From contig NC_058189.1 in NCBI RefSeq assembly GCF_907165205.1, forward strand, positions 69,401,815-69,465,814: a stretch of 64,000 bases of DNA, written 5' to 3'. This document shows, in pieces, positions 31,626-42,703 of the stretch. This DNA comes from Coccinella septempunctata. Its lineage: Eukaryota; Arthropoda; Insecta; Coleoptera; Coccinellidae. The stretch's first letter is position 1, and every line of letters starts with the position of its first letter. The notes under the pieces are model-generated. The model saw only the letters and a program-made list of their open reading frames with translations, was not told the origin of the DNA and searched no databases. The translations under genes were made by a program, and so were the position numbers.

Positions 31626-32530
31626 CGAGGATGTATTGAAATCTAGTTAGTCTAGACCAGTTCCATGCATAAAAAAAATATTTCGTTATCATAGCAACGA
31701 ACAGTAACTCATTAGAAATGTCAGTGTGAAGTTTGAGGTCAAAAGAGTAAACCAGAGTTGCGCAATAAATTAAAAGAAAGACGATGTCCACCGAAATTGT
31801 GAAAGTCGAAAAATTGGAGTATCGAGCCATCGTCAAGTACCTGTATTTAAAAGGGTTAAGAGTTGAGCAGATTTACGAAGATATGCACAATAACCTTGGT
31901 GATCAATGTCCTTCGTATGGTAACGTGAAATATTGGACTACAAGCTTCAAAATTTTCCATTGAAGATGATGATCGATGAGGCCAGTTTCTCTGTCAGTAC
32001 CCGAAAATATCGATGCAGTTCAAAACATGATCTTATCAGACCGTCGATTTGGGCTAAAACGGATATCTCAAGCACTGAATATTTCATACGAACGCTTTTA
32101 TCATATACCTAGTTCACGTCAATTTGGACATGAGAAAAATTGCTGCAAAAGGGATCCCCAAATGTTTGAATGTTGACCAAAAGCGTGCAAGGGAAGAAGT
32201 TTCGCGTTCAATCTGTGCTCGATTTGAAAACGATGTAGACTTCCTAAACCGAATTGTTACCATGGATGAGACTTGGGTACATTTCTACGATCTAGAAACA
32301 AAGCAACAATAAAGGTTGTAAATTTTCTTCCAACGATGAGGTAATAAAAGCTGTGGAGGTCTTGTTTCCAGAGAAAGAAGAACCATTTTTTTGAAAGACC
32401 TAGAGACGTTGCAGGTTCGCTGTTATAAATGTATCCAATTAAGAGGAGAATATGTTGAATAATATAATATTTTGACATTGAAATTTTGTTTGGTTCTATA
32501 GTAGGCTAAAAATTTTTCAATTTATCCTGG
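31626..32530 (+). mobile_element. Mariner element, copy 4, internally deleted
   Basis: Starts CGAGGATGTATTGA after TA and ends ATCCTGG before TA (one change from ATCCTCG). At 905 bp it lacks roughly 350-400 bp of the family. A 22-bp sequence (ATGCAACTGGAAA...) flanks it on both sides (31604-31625, ending in the target TA, and 32537-32558) with one mismatch. This is longer than any normal mariner duplication. Confidence 0.88.
31784..32460 (+). pseudogene. Mariner transposase pseudogene, copy 4
   Basis: Begins ATGTCCACCGAAATTGTG (MSTEIVK). The DNA-binding half is frame-broken near 31950, and a second frame gives SVPENIDAVQNMILSDRRFG. A third frame holds VDFLNRIVTMDETWVHFYD with the first catalytic Asp. 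Directly after LETKQQ the sequence jumps to GRKFSSNDEVIKAVEV-like C-terminus, so the second and third catalytic Asp are deleted. Confidence 0.88.
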
Positions 32531-32569
32531 TATATTATGCAACTGGAAAGCGTTTTTAGTTTTCTTCTT

Positions 32570-32765
32570 CTACTCTAGATACTGAAATCATCGAGAAAGC
32601 AAACATAAGGCAATGAGGGTGGGTTGAGCAGAAACTGATAAGTGCAGATTCTTTTGGGAGGAGTAATCGCCACTGAAGTAATGCCTCGCTATGGCAAGCC
32701 TCCAAGAAGTCATCCCACGTACTGGAGTTCATAAGAACTGGATGCTTCCCACAAGAAAAAATCCT
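32570..32765 (+). mobile_element. LINE 3' fragment related to the 14.3-15.7 kb copies
   Basis: The block GGGTTGAGCAGAAACTGATAA through the degraded CRFxxG...CLAMAS segment and LEFIRT matches the zinc-knuckle tail of the LINE at 14335-14665. Only about 200 bp remain. Confidence 0.55.
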
Positions 32766-33594
32766 GGCAACACCGATGGTATTTACAGTACCTTCAAAAC
32801 ACCGAGAAAGAAGTACAGCCACTTAGTGGTAATTTCGAGAATATGTCACCAGCTAAAAGGGTTGAGTGTTCATTTGATGAGCGTGCCTCAAACTGAACTA
32901 GAGAAGCTGATGATTCCCGGTCTTTCGATTCTAATTTCAGATCCTCCCCATCGATAACCCCCGATTAAACATCGAGAGGAGCCATCCCCAATAAGCGAGG
33001 AACGCTTGCCCTACATTCGGGCCTCAAGCATTTCAGGGATTCATTAAGGCCTACTTGATCGTGACACGAGAGGAGTGTTCCGTCACGTTCAAAAAAGCCT
33101 CGGTAGCTTTATTGACTGCCGTTTGTACATATATGGACCGAAATGTGGAAATCCAATCAGAATTAAAAGCAATCGAGTGGTATTCACACCCCTCTTCTGC
33201 GTTTTGCGGTGTGTTCTCACGTTTCTCTTCCCTGGAGGATAAACCCAGGACCACGAGCTTCTTGGTTGTCAGAGGGAGTTATGAAAAAATGTCAACCACG
33301 AGATTAACTTTTTCGATGATTATATAAGCGCTTTTTTCGGGGGTTTTAGCATCGGTTCGAATTTTTTAATTGATTGTGGAAGATACAATTTCTCATGGTG
33401 GGTAGATTGCAAATTTATGTAAAATATTTAATTTGAATACTACTACAGGCTTTCCTAGGGCCCTGGGCTCTCCATCAATGTTTGGCAGGGACCACTTATT
33501 CTATCGTGAAACTACGGTTGATAATTTGATGTTCGAAAAACTGGTACGCCAATGTTTAGACAAATATGTGATATGTGAATTCATTCATTCAATC
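32766..33594. other. No recognisable feature
   Basis: A frame of 88-90 codons on each strand is present but no domain is recognised. Confidence 0.45.
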
Positions 33595-33975
33595 ATTTAT
33601 TGCTGTATCCTGTTACCGAGAATAAATCTACAAGAAGACTCAAAAACAAAACTTTTGTTGCGATGAAACTTTTAATTTCTTAGGGTTACTTGCGACTGTG
33701 TGCCCTCCCGTAACTGAAGAGACCCAACCGTGACCTAAAGATCCTTCCACACTCCGGGCATGGTTAGTCACCAACCAGATCTGGCCACCGGTGTATCCTT
33801 CTCGAGTCTCCATCATAACTGTGGACCAAAGTCCTCCACTGTGATCTGTCTAACTCTAGTTGTTCCCAGTTATGATTGGCATTAACCGATTTTAGGTATT
33901 GATGCAGTATATCCTCAAACAGCTTATACTGACCTCCAGGTTTCCGAGCTCCCTCTGTGAATTTGCCATACATTT
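33595..33975 (-). pseudogene. LINE family F (C2H2-tailed), 3' fragment 1
   Basis: The - strand encodes HNWEQLELDRSQWRTLVHS, then RRIHRWPDLVGDYPCPECGR, followed by a broken C2H2-like finger with GLFS. This C-terminal layout (W-rich block, then a single Cys/His finger) is known from an insect LINE group. The same sequence in a second copy at 35510-36290 continues upstream into RT-connected blocks. Confidence 0.75.
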
Positions 33976-35509
33976 ATAAACTAGGTACTTCTTGAAGGTT
34001 TACAGTCCACATTTCCGAATGTAGAAACTGTTTCGAAATAACTTTTTCTGCTATAGCCATATATGTAATGCTAGGGCTAGTGGTAAACGATCTTCTTCGG
34101 ATGTGATGAATCTTCTACGAACAATAAATTCCATCCACATCTTTCAGGTTCTTCATTATGACCAATACATATCATAAAAATACCATTTTGAAGGAGAAAA
34201 GTATTCTTCATATTTACCTGTGGACCGTTTTCGGGTAATATGAAATTCAAAAATGAAAAATATCTGTGAATTTCAGAAAACTTGTTAATTTAGTTGAATG
34301 GAACTGTGTTTTGAAGATCCACAGAACCAAATAAAACTTAAAAAAACATACACCTAGAGAACGGTCTGAATAATACCGGTACTCTGTAGAAAGAGACAAA
34401 GCAATGAATGGTACAATACTGCCTCCCTAGGCTGCAACCTACTTAGCCTTTTTATGAATACGGACCTGCAGAAAGACATCCGAAGTAAAGATTTCCTAAG
34501 TGATGAAAACCTTGTCCAAGGGGTCTTATTTTAGTTTCATAACTATTATTCTCTTCGTTTAAAGATTTTAAAGTCGTTCCATATATCTCATCGCAACTGT
34601 GTATAATGGAGAAACATTTTTTCAAATCTGGAGGTTTCTATGGGTTCATTGCCTAGAGAAGTGATCGCTGTGGTTGTAAATTTTCACAAGCGCGATCAAA
34701 ACTGCTCTCACACGTCGTCATAGCTTTCCTCATTTTTTCCAAATTAGCGTTGCAGCGAACTGATCACCTGATTATGGGATTAGTGGTATCTGGGATGGAG
34801 ACTAAACAAGCTCTCAGGTGTGAGAATATTCTGCATTAGAGCCCCATCACGTTAATTTTCAGACGTCCGTTCCCTTGTGTTACGAAAAATCATTAAGCGA
34901 TATTCCATAGGAAAAGGCAGACATAAGCGAGAACCCTTTGATCCGACGCCCTTTTAGCGTCGTTAAAAATCAAGCGTTCTCCTAATTCACTAAAACCCAC
35001 ATCTCTCTGAATATCACTAGAACCGGGCGCAAAACACAAAACTGCATAATTGAAACGCGACCAAATTACAAATGCATAAATAAAACGTTCCCATTTCTCC
35101 TTTCCGGAAATGGCCTGGACTCTCTCCTCCAGGTCACACACTATGCAAACTTGCATTTCCTGTTGGCGAGCGTTTAAACGCCGCCGTTCGTTCTCATCAG
35201 CGCACATTCACAGACGAAAAATAAAATTCGTCCGTTGGCCGTTTTTTTTACGAACGGTGCACGTATTTTATTTTTTCGGCCCTCGGGCATCGGGAATTAA
35301 TTAAGTTCGGCAACATCGAGAATCGAATTGCTTCAGTGCCGTCGTATTGTTGAATTTTGCTTTCAGGGATGACGTCGAATTTTCTCGCTATTTGCTCGGC
35401 GTGGAAAGCGGGTAGATATTTATTGGGTGGCGTGTCAATGGTGGAAAACGATCGATTGATAGACACTGTCTTTCAATATATTTGTTTTTGTATCATCGAT
35501 TGGAGGTTG
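33976..35509. other. No recognisable feature
   Basis: 1.5 kb of intronic sequence. The frames at 34893-35466 on the - strand are open for 70-100 codons but show no domain. Confidence 0.45.
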
Positions 35510-36290
35510 TATTGGGTTCATTAATTGCTGAATCTCGTTACTGAGAATAAATCTACAACGAGACTCAAAAACAACACTATCGGTGCGATCAAACTTATAA
35601 TTTCCTAGGGCTATTTGCGACTGAGTGCCCTCCTGTGACTGAAGAGACCCAACCGTGACCTACAGATCCTACCACACTCCGGGCATGGATAGTCACCAAC
35701 CAGATCAGGCCGCCGCTGTATTCTTCTCGAGTCTCCATTATAACTGTGGACCAAAAACCTCCACTATGATCTGTCTAAGGCTAGTTATTCCCAGTTATGA
35801 TTGGCATTAACTGATTTTAAGGATTTATGCAGTATATCCTCAAACTGCTTTTACTGGCCACTAGGTTTACGAGCTTCCTCTGTGAATTCGCCATACAGAG
35901 CTAGTTTGGAGAGTCTTATGTCTTGCATCCTCAGAATGTGTTACTTGAGTCTCAATTGTTGTACAACACTCGCGCTGCAAGACTTCTGCATTTGAAACTT
36001 TGTGGAACCATCTAGTGTGCATTATTTGTCTCAGATGACGTTGTTGCGTTTGTTCAAGCTGTTTAATATGTCTCCTGTAGAGCGTCCAGCTTTCGCTTCC
36101 GCAAAGAAGCGTTGGGAGGACCACTGCTTTGTAAACAGCTAATTTGGTCTTCAGAATGAGGTCGTGATTTTGTAACACTCTGTCCTTCAGCTTCCAGAAT
36201 GCGTGTGATGCTGAAATGATACGGTTTTGTATTTCCGTGTCCAAGTTAGCCCTATTATTTATGGAGCTTCCCATCTATTTCAACTGCTCG
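35510..36290 (-). pseudogene. LINE family F, 3' fragment 2
   Basis: The - strand frame 36274-35867 reads LDTEIQNRIISASHAFWKLK, then AVYKAVVLPTLLCGSESWTL, RRHIKQLEQTQQRHLRQIM and VSNAEVLQRECCTTIETQV. These are the conserved blocks directly after the reverse transcriptase of many non-LTR elements (YKAVVLPTLLYGSE type). The downstream part (35510-35866) carries the C2H2-like tail shared with 33595-33975. The YADD core and endonuclease are missing. Confidence 0.85.
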
Positions 36291-36574
36291 ACCTGTTCTA
36301 TAGTATTGAGTAGTAAATACACCACAACCTAACGAAAAATGGTTTCAGAATATTTGTAACTGCTTCAATCTCATTCAGGAAAATACTAACTTACAAGCAC
36401 TTATGGAGGAATTTATTGCTCATCCTCAATAAAAATATATAAAAAGAGTCTGTGCTAAAATATTTTCGCAACAATTCATCGACATCCTAAAGGTTCAATA
36501 TTGTTATATTGCTGAGAATTGATATAATATTCCTGACAAATAGTGATGTCCACGAGAATATCGAGACGAGACTT

Positions 36575-36990
36575 TACTGAGAAATTTGTACGCTGATGAT
36601 ATTGCCCTCGAAGATTCAGAAAATTTGAGGGATTACTTTTTCGATTGGCGTTGGCGTCCTAACCCAAATAAAATCGAGGTTTCGTGTTTCCATTTCAATA
36701 ATCATCAAAAATATACAAAATTGAGCATAGTTTTCGATAATTTTTTTCTGGAACATAACTTCAATCCAAAATATCTAGGAGTTAAGCTGGATTCCTCGCT
36801 GAATTTCAAAGCGCATTTGGAAAATTTTCGTCCGTTGTTGAAAACTAGGAATAATATCCTGCTTAAACTACCTCCTACTTCATGGAGTGCTGATGCAACT
36901 AACCGGATTCAACGAAATAATTCTGACGTTCCACCCATTTCAATCGTAGAAAGTTCCACGGCCACAAGCTCCATCAACATGTACGCATGA
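36575..36990 (+). pseudogene. LINE family G reverse transcriptase fragment
   Basis: Contains LYADDIALEDSENL (the YADD catalytic box), then DWRWRPNPNKIEVSCFHFNN and FNPKYLGVKLDSSLNFKAHL, the thumb region. It ends at SWSADATNRIQ, where the related copy at 40700 continues. It is an isolated internal fragment. Confidence 0.85.
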
Positions 36991-37093
36991 ATGTAGGGTG
37001 CAAAGTTTCTAATTCCACGAATTAATGCAGGGTGTCGTACTGCAACAAATATTAGGCTGTTTGTGTGGCGTCAATGATCGCTTATTACACGCC

Positions 37094-37350
37094 ATGGATA
37101 GGATGTAACACCTATGTATATAGAATAGGCAAGCACATCAATCGATGCTAATGGAAATCACTTCCCTTGTTTGTTACACCCTTGGTCGGCACTGCTTGCA
37201 GAAGAGCTCAAGCATATAAACGAGCAGTTCGGGGACAAGACACAAAATCAAAAATATATCTCACGGTTCATACACTGAACAATATTTTGGACAGTAAAAT
37301 AACTGCGAACTTGTTGATTTGGAATTAAATGTGGTGACTACTACATAATA
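37094..37350 (+). mobile_element. Possible LTR-retrotransposon end (tentative)
   Basis: Begins TGTAACACC. It contains a TATA-like CATATAAACGAGCAG at about 37213 and is followed near 37332 by GTGGTGACTACTAC, which resembles the GGTGAC... motif often seen just inside LTRs of insect Gypsy elements. No second LTR, gag or pol is present. This is only a pattern impression. Confidence 0.25.
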
Positions 37351-38600
37351 GTCAATTTAATCATGGCCCATTCGCCATTTTGTAGCAGTCCATCAATTAT
37401 AGAAATAGGGATTGTTCATTTCCCCAGTCAACCCAATATTTTTCGTATGTATGTGTGTATGCCTTCATCAAAAACGTTGTATTTACCACGTCAAATCGAA
37501 TTATTTCATATGAAATACTCATATAAAATTGAGTGCCTATTGACGTTCAAATAAACTTGCTTTTGTGTCTGTTCGTTGCGTTTTCAGTATTCCATTATTG
37601 AAGCTTTTCAATATTCCGAAATCGATGAAGCATTGAATACATTGTTAAATTAAAAAGAAACGACTAATTTCAAATTGCATAAAAAAGTTGTGAACATTAT
37701 TTATAATGGTTCTTGTTGTAGATAGGTAGGTGAGATCAGGCTTGACTAGGCTGGAGGTTTGGTTAAGTTAGGTTCGGTTGGGCTAAAAGTTGTAAGGTTA
37801 CATTAGACATCTGTGATCTGAATATGTAATCCAAGAAGCATTATGAGAATCGAAACATTCAAAATCTCTTTGATCAAAATGGCCAACTGATATCCTACAA
37901 AATTTCAGTTGTTTCTGCAGAGGGCCCTCAAATCAATATTCTAACCAGTCTTAGGGTCATAGTAACACATTCGAAACACAGATGGCCCTCATATCACTTC
38001 AGTCGCTTCGTTTCCCATCTTTCTACTCTATAGTCTTTGAAAACAACTATTTGTTGTGGTATTTATTCGAAAGTGTATTTCAATCGAACAATTTAAAATC
38101 TTTCACAGTTCCACTGTAGATTAAGCAAGCTGTTTCCCATAGATTACGCATTTAGAGATGGGAGGAACTTATTGAAACGCCGAGAATTAGAAATTCTCAA
38201 GTTGGTACATAGCTTTTCTGATACTCGTCGCCTTATCCATCGATATCAACTCCCCCTTTCATCTCTCCCCTCTAAAACGCCTCCTTCGATTGAAAACGCT
38301 TTCTGCATTCTCACGAAATATCCATAATTGGATTGAAACCACTAATTAAGATAGTCCGTGAAGTTGATTTCCCCGAATCTCACCGAAGAATATAACGAAT
38401 AGGTACTCTCGCTTTGCCTTGCAATGAACTCTAACATGATCGAATTGAGACGGTGTTCATCATCCAACATTGACTGAATTCAATTGGTTTCCGTTCACCT
38501 CTATCGCATAATTGAAAAGCTCAAGCCAGCCAGAATTCCATCTAATTCGCTAGAAACGGCATCAATCGCGAATATGGTGGGTTTTGAGCTCATTTGTAGT

Positions 38601-38654
38601 CATTGAACTAAAGTTCTTTAGTTCAATGTTTGTAGTTGTAGGTATTCCTACAAC
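38601..38654. repeat. Two adjacent tiny-loop hairpins
   Basis: CATTGAACTAAAG (38601-38613) faces its exact inverse at 38616-38628 with a 2-nt loop. Six bases later GTTGTAGG (38635-38642) faces CCTACAAC (38647-38654) with a 4-nt loop. Both are perfect. Confidence 0.85.
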
Positions 38655-39592
38655 TCCAAAGATTTGAAAGAACAAACTTCTTACTACTGAATTAAAATTT
38701 CACACCAACAAAAAAGGTATTATTTACTTTCTCCAGATGTAATTGTATTTCATATAGTATTATGATATGTGTGTACTTAGATAAGGGAATAACACAATAT
38801 AATTTATGGTACAACGAGAAGAGTATCCATTTAAATATTATAATATGCATATAACATGAACTCTTGAAAAATATTATCATAAATCTGAGAATTTATATCG
38901 AATTATCCTTGCAAACTGCAGTATGTAAAATGCTTTCATGTTACCTACTGAAGTACTGAAATAATGTGAATTGATCATGTTCATTGAAAATAATCGTGAG
39001 AATTTTTTTAATTAGTGTTTTTGCCTCCTCAATGTTTCAGAAAATTTGACATTGGGATCACAGGGACGTGAAATCACTCAATTATGTTTCAGGAAATGTC
39101 AAATTCCATACGTTATTGAGAGCTCCTCACAAAATCACTAACTGTGAGAGTATTTCTCAACTTAATTCATGAAAGTCGCTCGCAATCTGGAACAAATTTC
39201 GCAATAAGATACAGAAGTGCAGTAGGGTTCATATCCATTACCAGTTATCTGGACGCTACTTGGAGAGAATCGTAGGAAACGGTCAGAAAGTTTGCTATTG
39301 GAGATGATACCACCTGGGTAGATGTCGTTAAGTTAGTTTCGTTATATTGCTCTATAAGCGGTTGCTTGATCAAACAATACAGTTCTGCCGGAAGTTACGA
39401 GTTCGTGTAGTATTTCTAGGTCAATTTTAGAAGATTGTCTCATTTCAGAAATAACAAGCTCATACTTGTAATATTTGAACATCTGGCGTCAAATTAGCCC
39501 TGAAAATATCGGGCGAGAAATTCTGTGCATTCATTGAGCTCATACAAGTCTGAGAAGAAGGTTTAGGCAATATTTGAATAACTTTCACTTAA

Positions 39593-40614
39593 CCCTTTCA
39601 GTCACGAATTTTTGTTTTACCATTGAAAAAATATTGGACCTGTGGAATCTTTCCTATAATTTTAATTAGGATTTTTCATATATTCATTTCAACCCCAAAA
39701 CGCCCCCATCGGGAGTTATGGCATGTCCCCAAATGAGGACACTGTGATCAGAAGGTTGTCGAGTAAAATATAAATCACAGGTATAACTCATAGTTTATTT
39801 GTTTATTTAGAATTCATATTATATGGAAGAAAACACAAGTTGAACGTTTATTTTTTATTGGTTGAATTATGAAAGTCCAAAAAACAATTCTTCTTCCTAT
39901 CTGGACATAAATGTATATTACATTTGACGCAAAAAAATTTGGTTTTACCTTTACACCCTGGTTTTTTACAACTGTCGAACGATTTTTTATCGCTGACTAA
40001 AGCGAGATGTCCAACATTGTCTAATTGCACTTCTGATGGTGGACGGACTTCAACCCCTGCTCTTTTCGAAGGACCTCTCGATGGTACTGGACTCTGGTTA
40101 CTAGGTCGACCTCTTTTCTTCATTGATGGCTTGTCTATATTTGACAGCTATATCGAGAACTAAAACAACCTATCTTCCTAAATATCTAACGCTGGTATTC
40201 ACTTGATCAGAATTCGCATATAATACTTCCCACACTGCACGATGTCCCCAAATGAGGACGCTTAGAACTTCTTCGAAAACTCTCTTACCTTTTGGTCCAG
40301 TTATAATTTCTCACTTTCTCACTGAATGATGCACTTTAACCACCATGGAACAAAATAATTGAATAGATCGATGAATCCCATGATCAATGAAACCGAAATC
40401 CTTAGGTCCTTAGGTGACGTCCCCCTGGAACACGGAAATGGGGTGCGTGTACTGGTTGAACCACTAGCAATTAGATGTCGTTATGTGCGACAAATACAAA
40501 CTACATATGTACTCATTTAAGGACAATGTTGGCAAATCGTACTTAATAACGAGATTCGTGAATATCAGCCATGAAATAGTATGTCCTCAAATGAGGACGC
40601 GGTGACCGAAAGGG
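39593..40614 (-). mobile_element. piggyBac element, internally deleted, intact ends
   Basis: Left terminus CCCTTTCAGTCAC (39593-39605) and right terminus GTGACCGAAAGGG (40602-40614) are inverted repeats with one mismatch. Each is flanked by TTAA (39589-39592 and 40615-40618), the strict target site of piggyBac. The palindromic motif GTCCYCAAATGAGGAC occurs three times (near 39725, 40243 and 40582). The element is 1.02 kb, against about 2.3-2.5 kb for an autonomous one, and retains only the transposase C-terminus. Confidence 0.92.
39848..40123 (-). pseudogene. piggyBac transposase C-terminal cysteine-rich domain
   Basis: The - strand frame encodes KKRGRPSNQSPVPSRGPSKR, then SCKKPGCKGKTKFFCVKC, NIHLCPDRKKNCFLDFH and a stop. 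The C..C...C..C...C...H pattern is the DNA-binding cysteine-rich domain that ends piggyBac transposases. The DDD catalytic core upstream has been deleted, so the element could only move in trans. Confidence 0.88.
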
Positions 40615-40699
40615 TTAAGTAAATGTGGTGATTTCAATTCACATAATGTTATGTGGGGCTATAATGTTAATGATAGAAATAGTATAGCTAACTGACCAT

Positions 40700-41490
40700 G
40701 ATCACTATTTATTCGCTTAATAGAAAACATGCTGTCAGATAGAAGGTTTCTTGTTTTTGGTTTCGTGTTTCCATTTGCATAATTATCGAAATATGGAAAA
40801 CTGAGAGTACTTTTTGGTTTTCTGGAATATAACTTCAATCCAAAATATCTAGGAGTTAAGCTGTTTTCCTCGCTGAATTTCAAAACACATCTGGAAAATT
40901 TGCGTCTGGAGTTGACAACTAGGAAAAGTATCCTGCATAAACATGCTGGTACTTCATGGAGTGCTGATTCAACCACTCTTGGAAGGGCAGCCCTAGCTTT
41001 GGATTTTTCGGCTGCTGAATATTGTTGCCCCGTTTGGAATAATAGTGCTCGTGTGCAAAAAGTTGATGCACAGCTTAATCTTTCTATGAAAATTATCACT
41101 GGAACTATTTGATATTCAGCTATTCAATGGTTACCAGTTCTTTCAAATATTTCAGGATGGCTTTTAGAGCTATTCATGCACTTTACGATTCTTTCTGGAA
41201 TTGGGTTGTGAATTTCAGGTCAGTCTGATACATAGGACTCAATTTTTATCTCACATCTTTCTGCTTTTGTTTGTTTCTTATTTCAGATAAAATTTTCTGG
41301 TAACATTGAGAAGATTCTCTGAATTTTCTTCTACTTCTTCGAGGAAAGAATCAATTTTTTCAGTGCCAGTTGCCTTTGAATATGAAATATTTCTCTTACA
41401 ATCCTCTACACTCACGGGGAGAAAGGGTGTTTAACTGGGATTTCTCCCTTAGTCCCTTTGTATCATACACTGAATCTGTATCAAAAGAAT
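40700..41490 (+). pseudogene. LINE family G, thumb to 3' UTR, with lesions
   Basis: The + strand carries FNPKYLGVKLF, LTTRKSILHKHAGTSWSADS, then FSAAEYCCPVWNNSARVQK and LNLSMKIITGTI before a stop. Broken WLPVLSNIS follows. The 3' UTR block with CCTCTACACTCACGG and GTATCATACA matches the copies near 29620 and 28985. The copy ends 190 bp before the dpr Ig2 exon. Confidence 0.82.
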
Positions 41491-41677
41491 ATATACATAC
41501 TTGAAACAGTGTTCACAAAAAAAAATTAACGCAGTTCCCAAACTGATAAACCTCTATTCAGATTGAACTATCTATCAAATTTTCGAGCGAATAACAATCA
41601 ATAAAGATAACGCCCTCGTCGTTTCCTCCATAAAGGACCACATCACAAACTTCTCACCCCCTGTGTTTTCCTTTCAG

Positions 41678-41974
41678 AACCAATCACGGAGATCAAGGGT
41701 AGTCCGGACGTCTTCATCAACCAGGGCTCCACCATAAATCTTACCTGTCTTGTTAAGTATGCTCCCGACGCTGCACCGACCGTGGCGTGGGCACATAATA
41801 AGGCTGTGATTAATTTCGACTCCCCCAGAGGGGGCATTAGTTTAGTTACCGAGAAGGGACACATCACCACCAGCCGGCTGCTCATACAGAACGCCAGGCA
41901 GACCGACTCTGGCCAATACAGTTGCACTCCGTCCAACGCCAAAACGGCGGCTGTCCGTGTACATATCTTGAATG
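41678..41974 (+). CDS. Dpr-family cell-surface protein, Ig domain 2 exon
   Basis: A 297-nt exon between TTTTCCTTTCAG and donor GTAAGT (41975). It starts and ends in phase 1. Read in the spliced frame it gives EPITEIKGSPDVF, INQGSTINLTCLVKY (first Cys of Ig2 with an N-glycosylation NLT), PTVAWAHNKAVINFDSP, then RGGISLVTEKGHITTSRLLI and DSGQYSCTPSNAK (second Cys), ending VRVHILNG. GSTINLTC, SPRGGISLVTEKG and LLIQNA are diagnostic of Dpr Ig2. It follows the Ig1 exon at 12733-12943 after a 28.7-kb intron. The next exon would carry the linker and the GPI or transmembrane region and is not found in the window. Confidence 0.95.
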
Positions 41975-42703
41975 GTAAGTTTCCACTGAAAATCCAGAAG
42001 AGAACGTTAAATTTTTTCCAGGGAAATCAACTAAAACACGTAAGCAGAAAATGGAGTGGGACAGCTGAAAAAACTGCCTAAGTTTGACTAGTTATAACTT
42101 AGACAACACTTTGATTTTGTCTCCGAAATGTAAAGCCTTATCCTTTCCATGTACGCCACTGGCACAGAGAAATTTTTTTCAATATACTCCTTCCTCTCTT
42201 CCCTGAACTTAAGTACCCAAATTTTCAGAAAAATTCTATGTTCAGTTCTCCGTAAACGTCTTATAGGCCACCCACTGTGGGATACCCTGTATATGTGTAA
42301 CTTGGTAGGTACCATACTTTCTCATATCAGTTGAAAGGTATCTTTCCGTTAAAAATGTGGTTGAAATCATGAGTACAAATTAATAGGCGATAAATGTTAA
42401 CCCGGGGGCCATTCCTGGACTTCTTAACACAAGATTCCACAAGGAGATTACAAATCTGCCCGCTCTCAAGTGCTCCAAGTCCGTCCATGAAAATCCTTTT
42501 ACCCATCCCGAGGCTGTTTGGAGAAGATACTCGAAAGTTTATTCTCGTACGTACAGGGAATTGACATAGGAAGGAGGGGTTGGCGGTTTGCTTATTTGCC
42601 TCAATTCAATTATGTTGAAAAGGGAATCTGTTTTTTGATTGGAGCAGCAATCCAATGCAGGTATTCGTTGCGAAAAATGTCGGTCTCAATGCATTTCATT
42701 ATT
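41975..42703. other. Downstream intron sequence, no feature
   Basis: Begins with the donor GTAAGT. No further dpr exon, domain or repeat end is visible before 42704. Confidence 0.5.

Larger units (their letters stand above)
36991..39588. other. No gene recognised
   Basis: Apart from the tentative LTR and the hairpins listed separately, this 2.6 kb shows no domain, RNA gene or repeat end. Confidence 0.45.
12944..41677 (+). other. Dpr intron, 28.7 kb
   Basis: The intron is bounded by donor GTGAGT at 12944 and acceptor TTTTCCTTTCAG at 41666-41677. The upstream exon leaves phase 1 (a single G). The downstream exon begins AA, rebuilding a GAA Glu codon, which gives the continuous reading NIVEPITEIKGSP that matches the Ig1-Ig2 linker of Dprs. 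All features from 12.97 to 41.5 kb are therefore nested in an intron, unless an alternative exon exists that I did not see. Confidence 0.85.
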
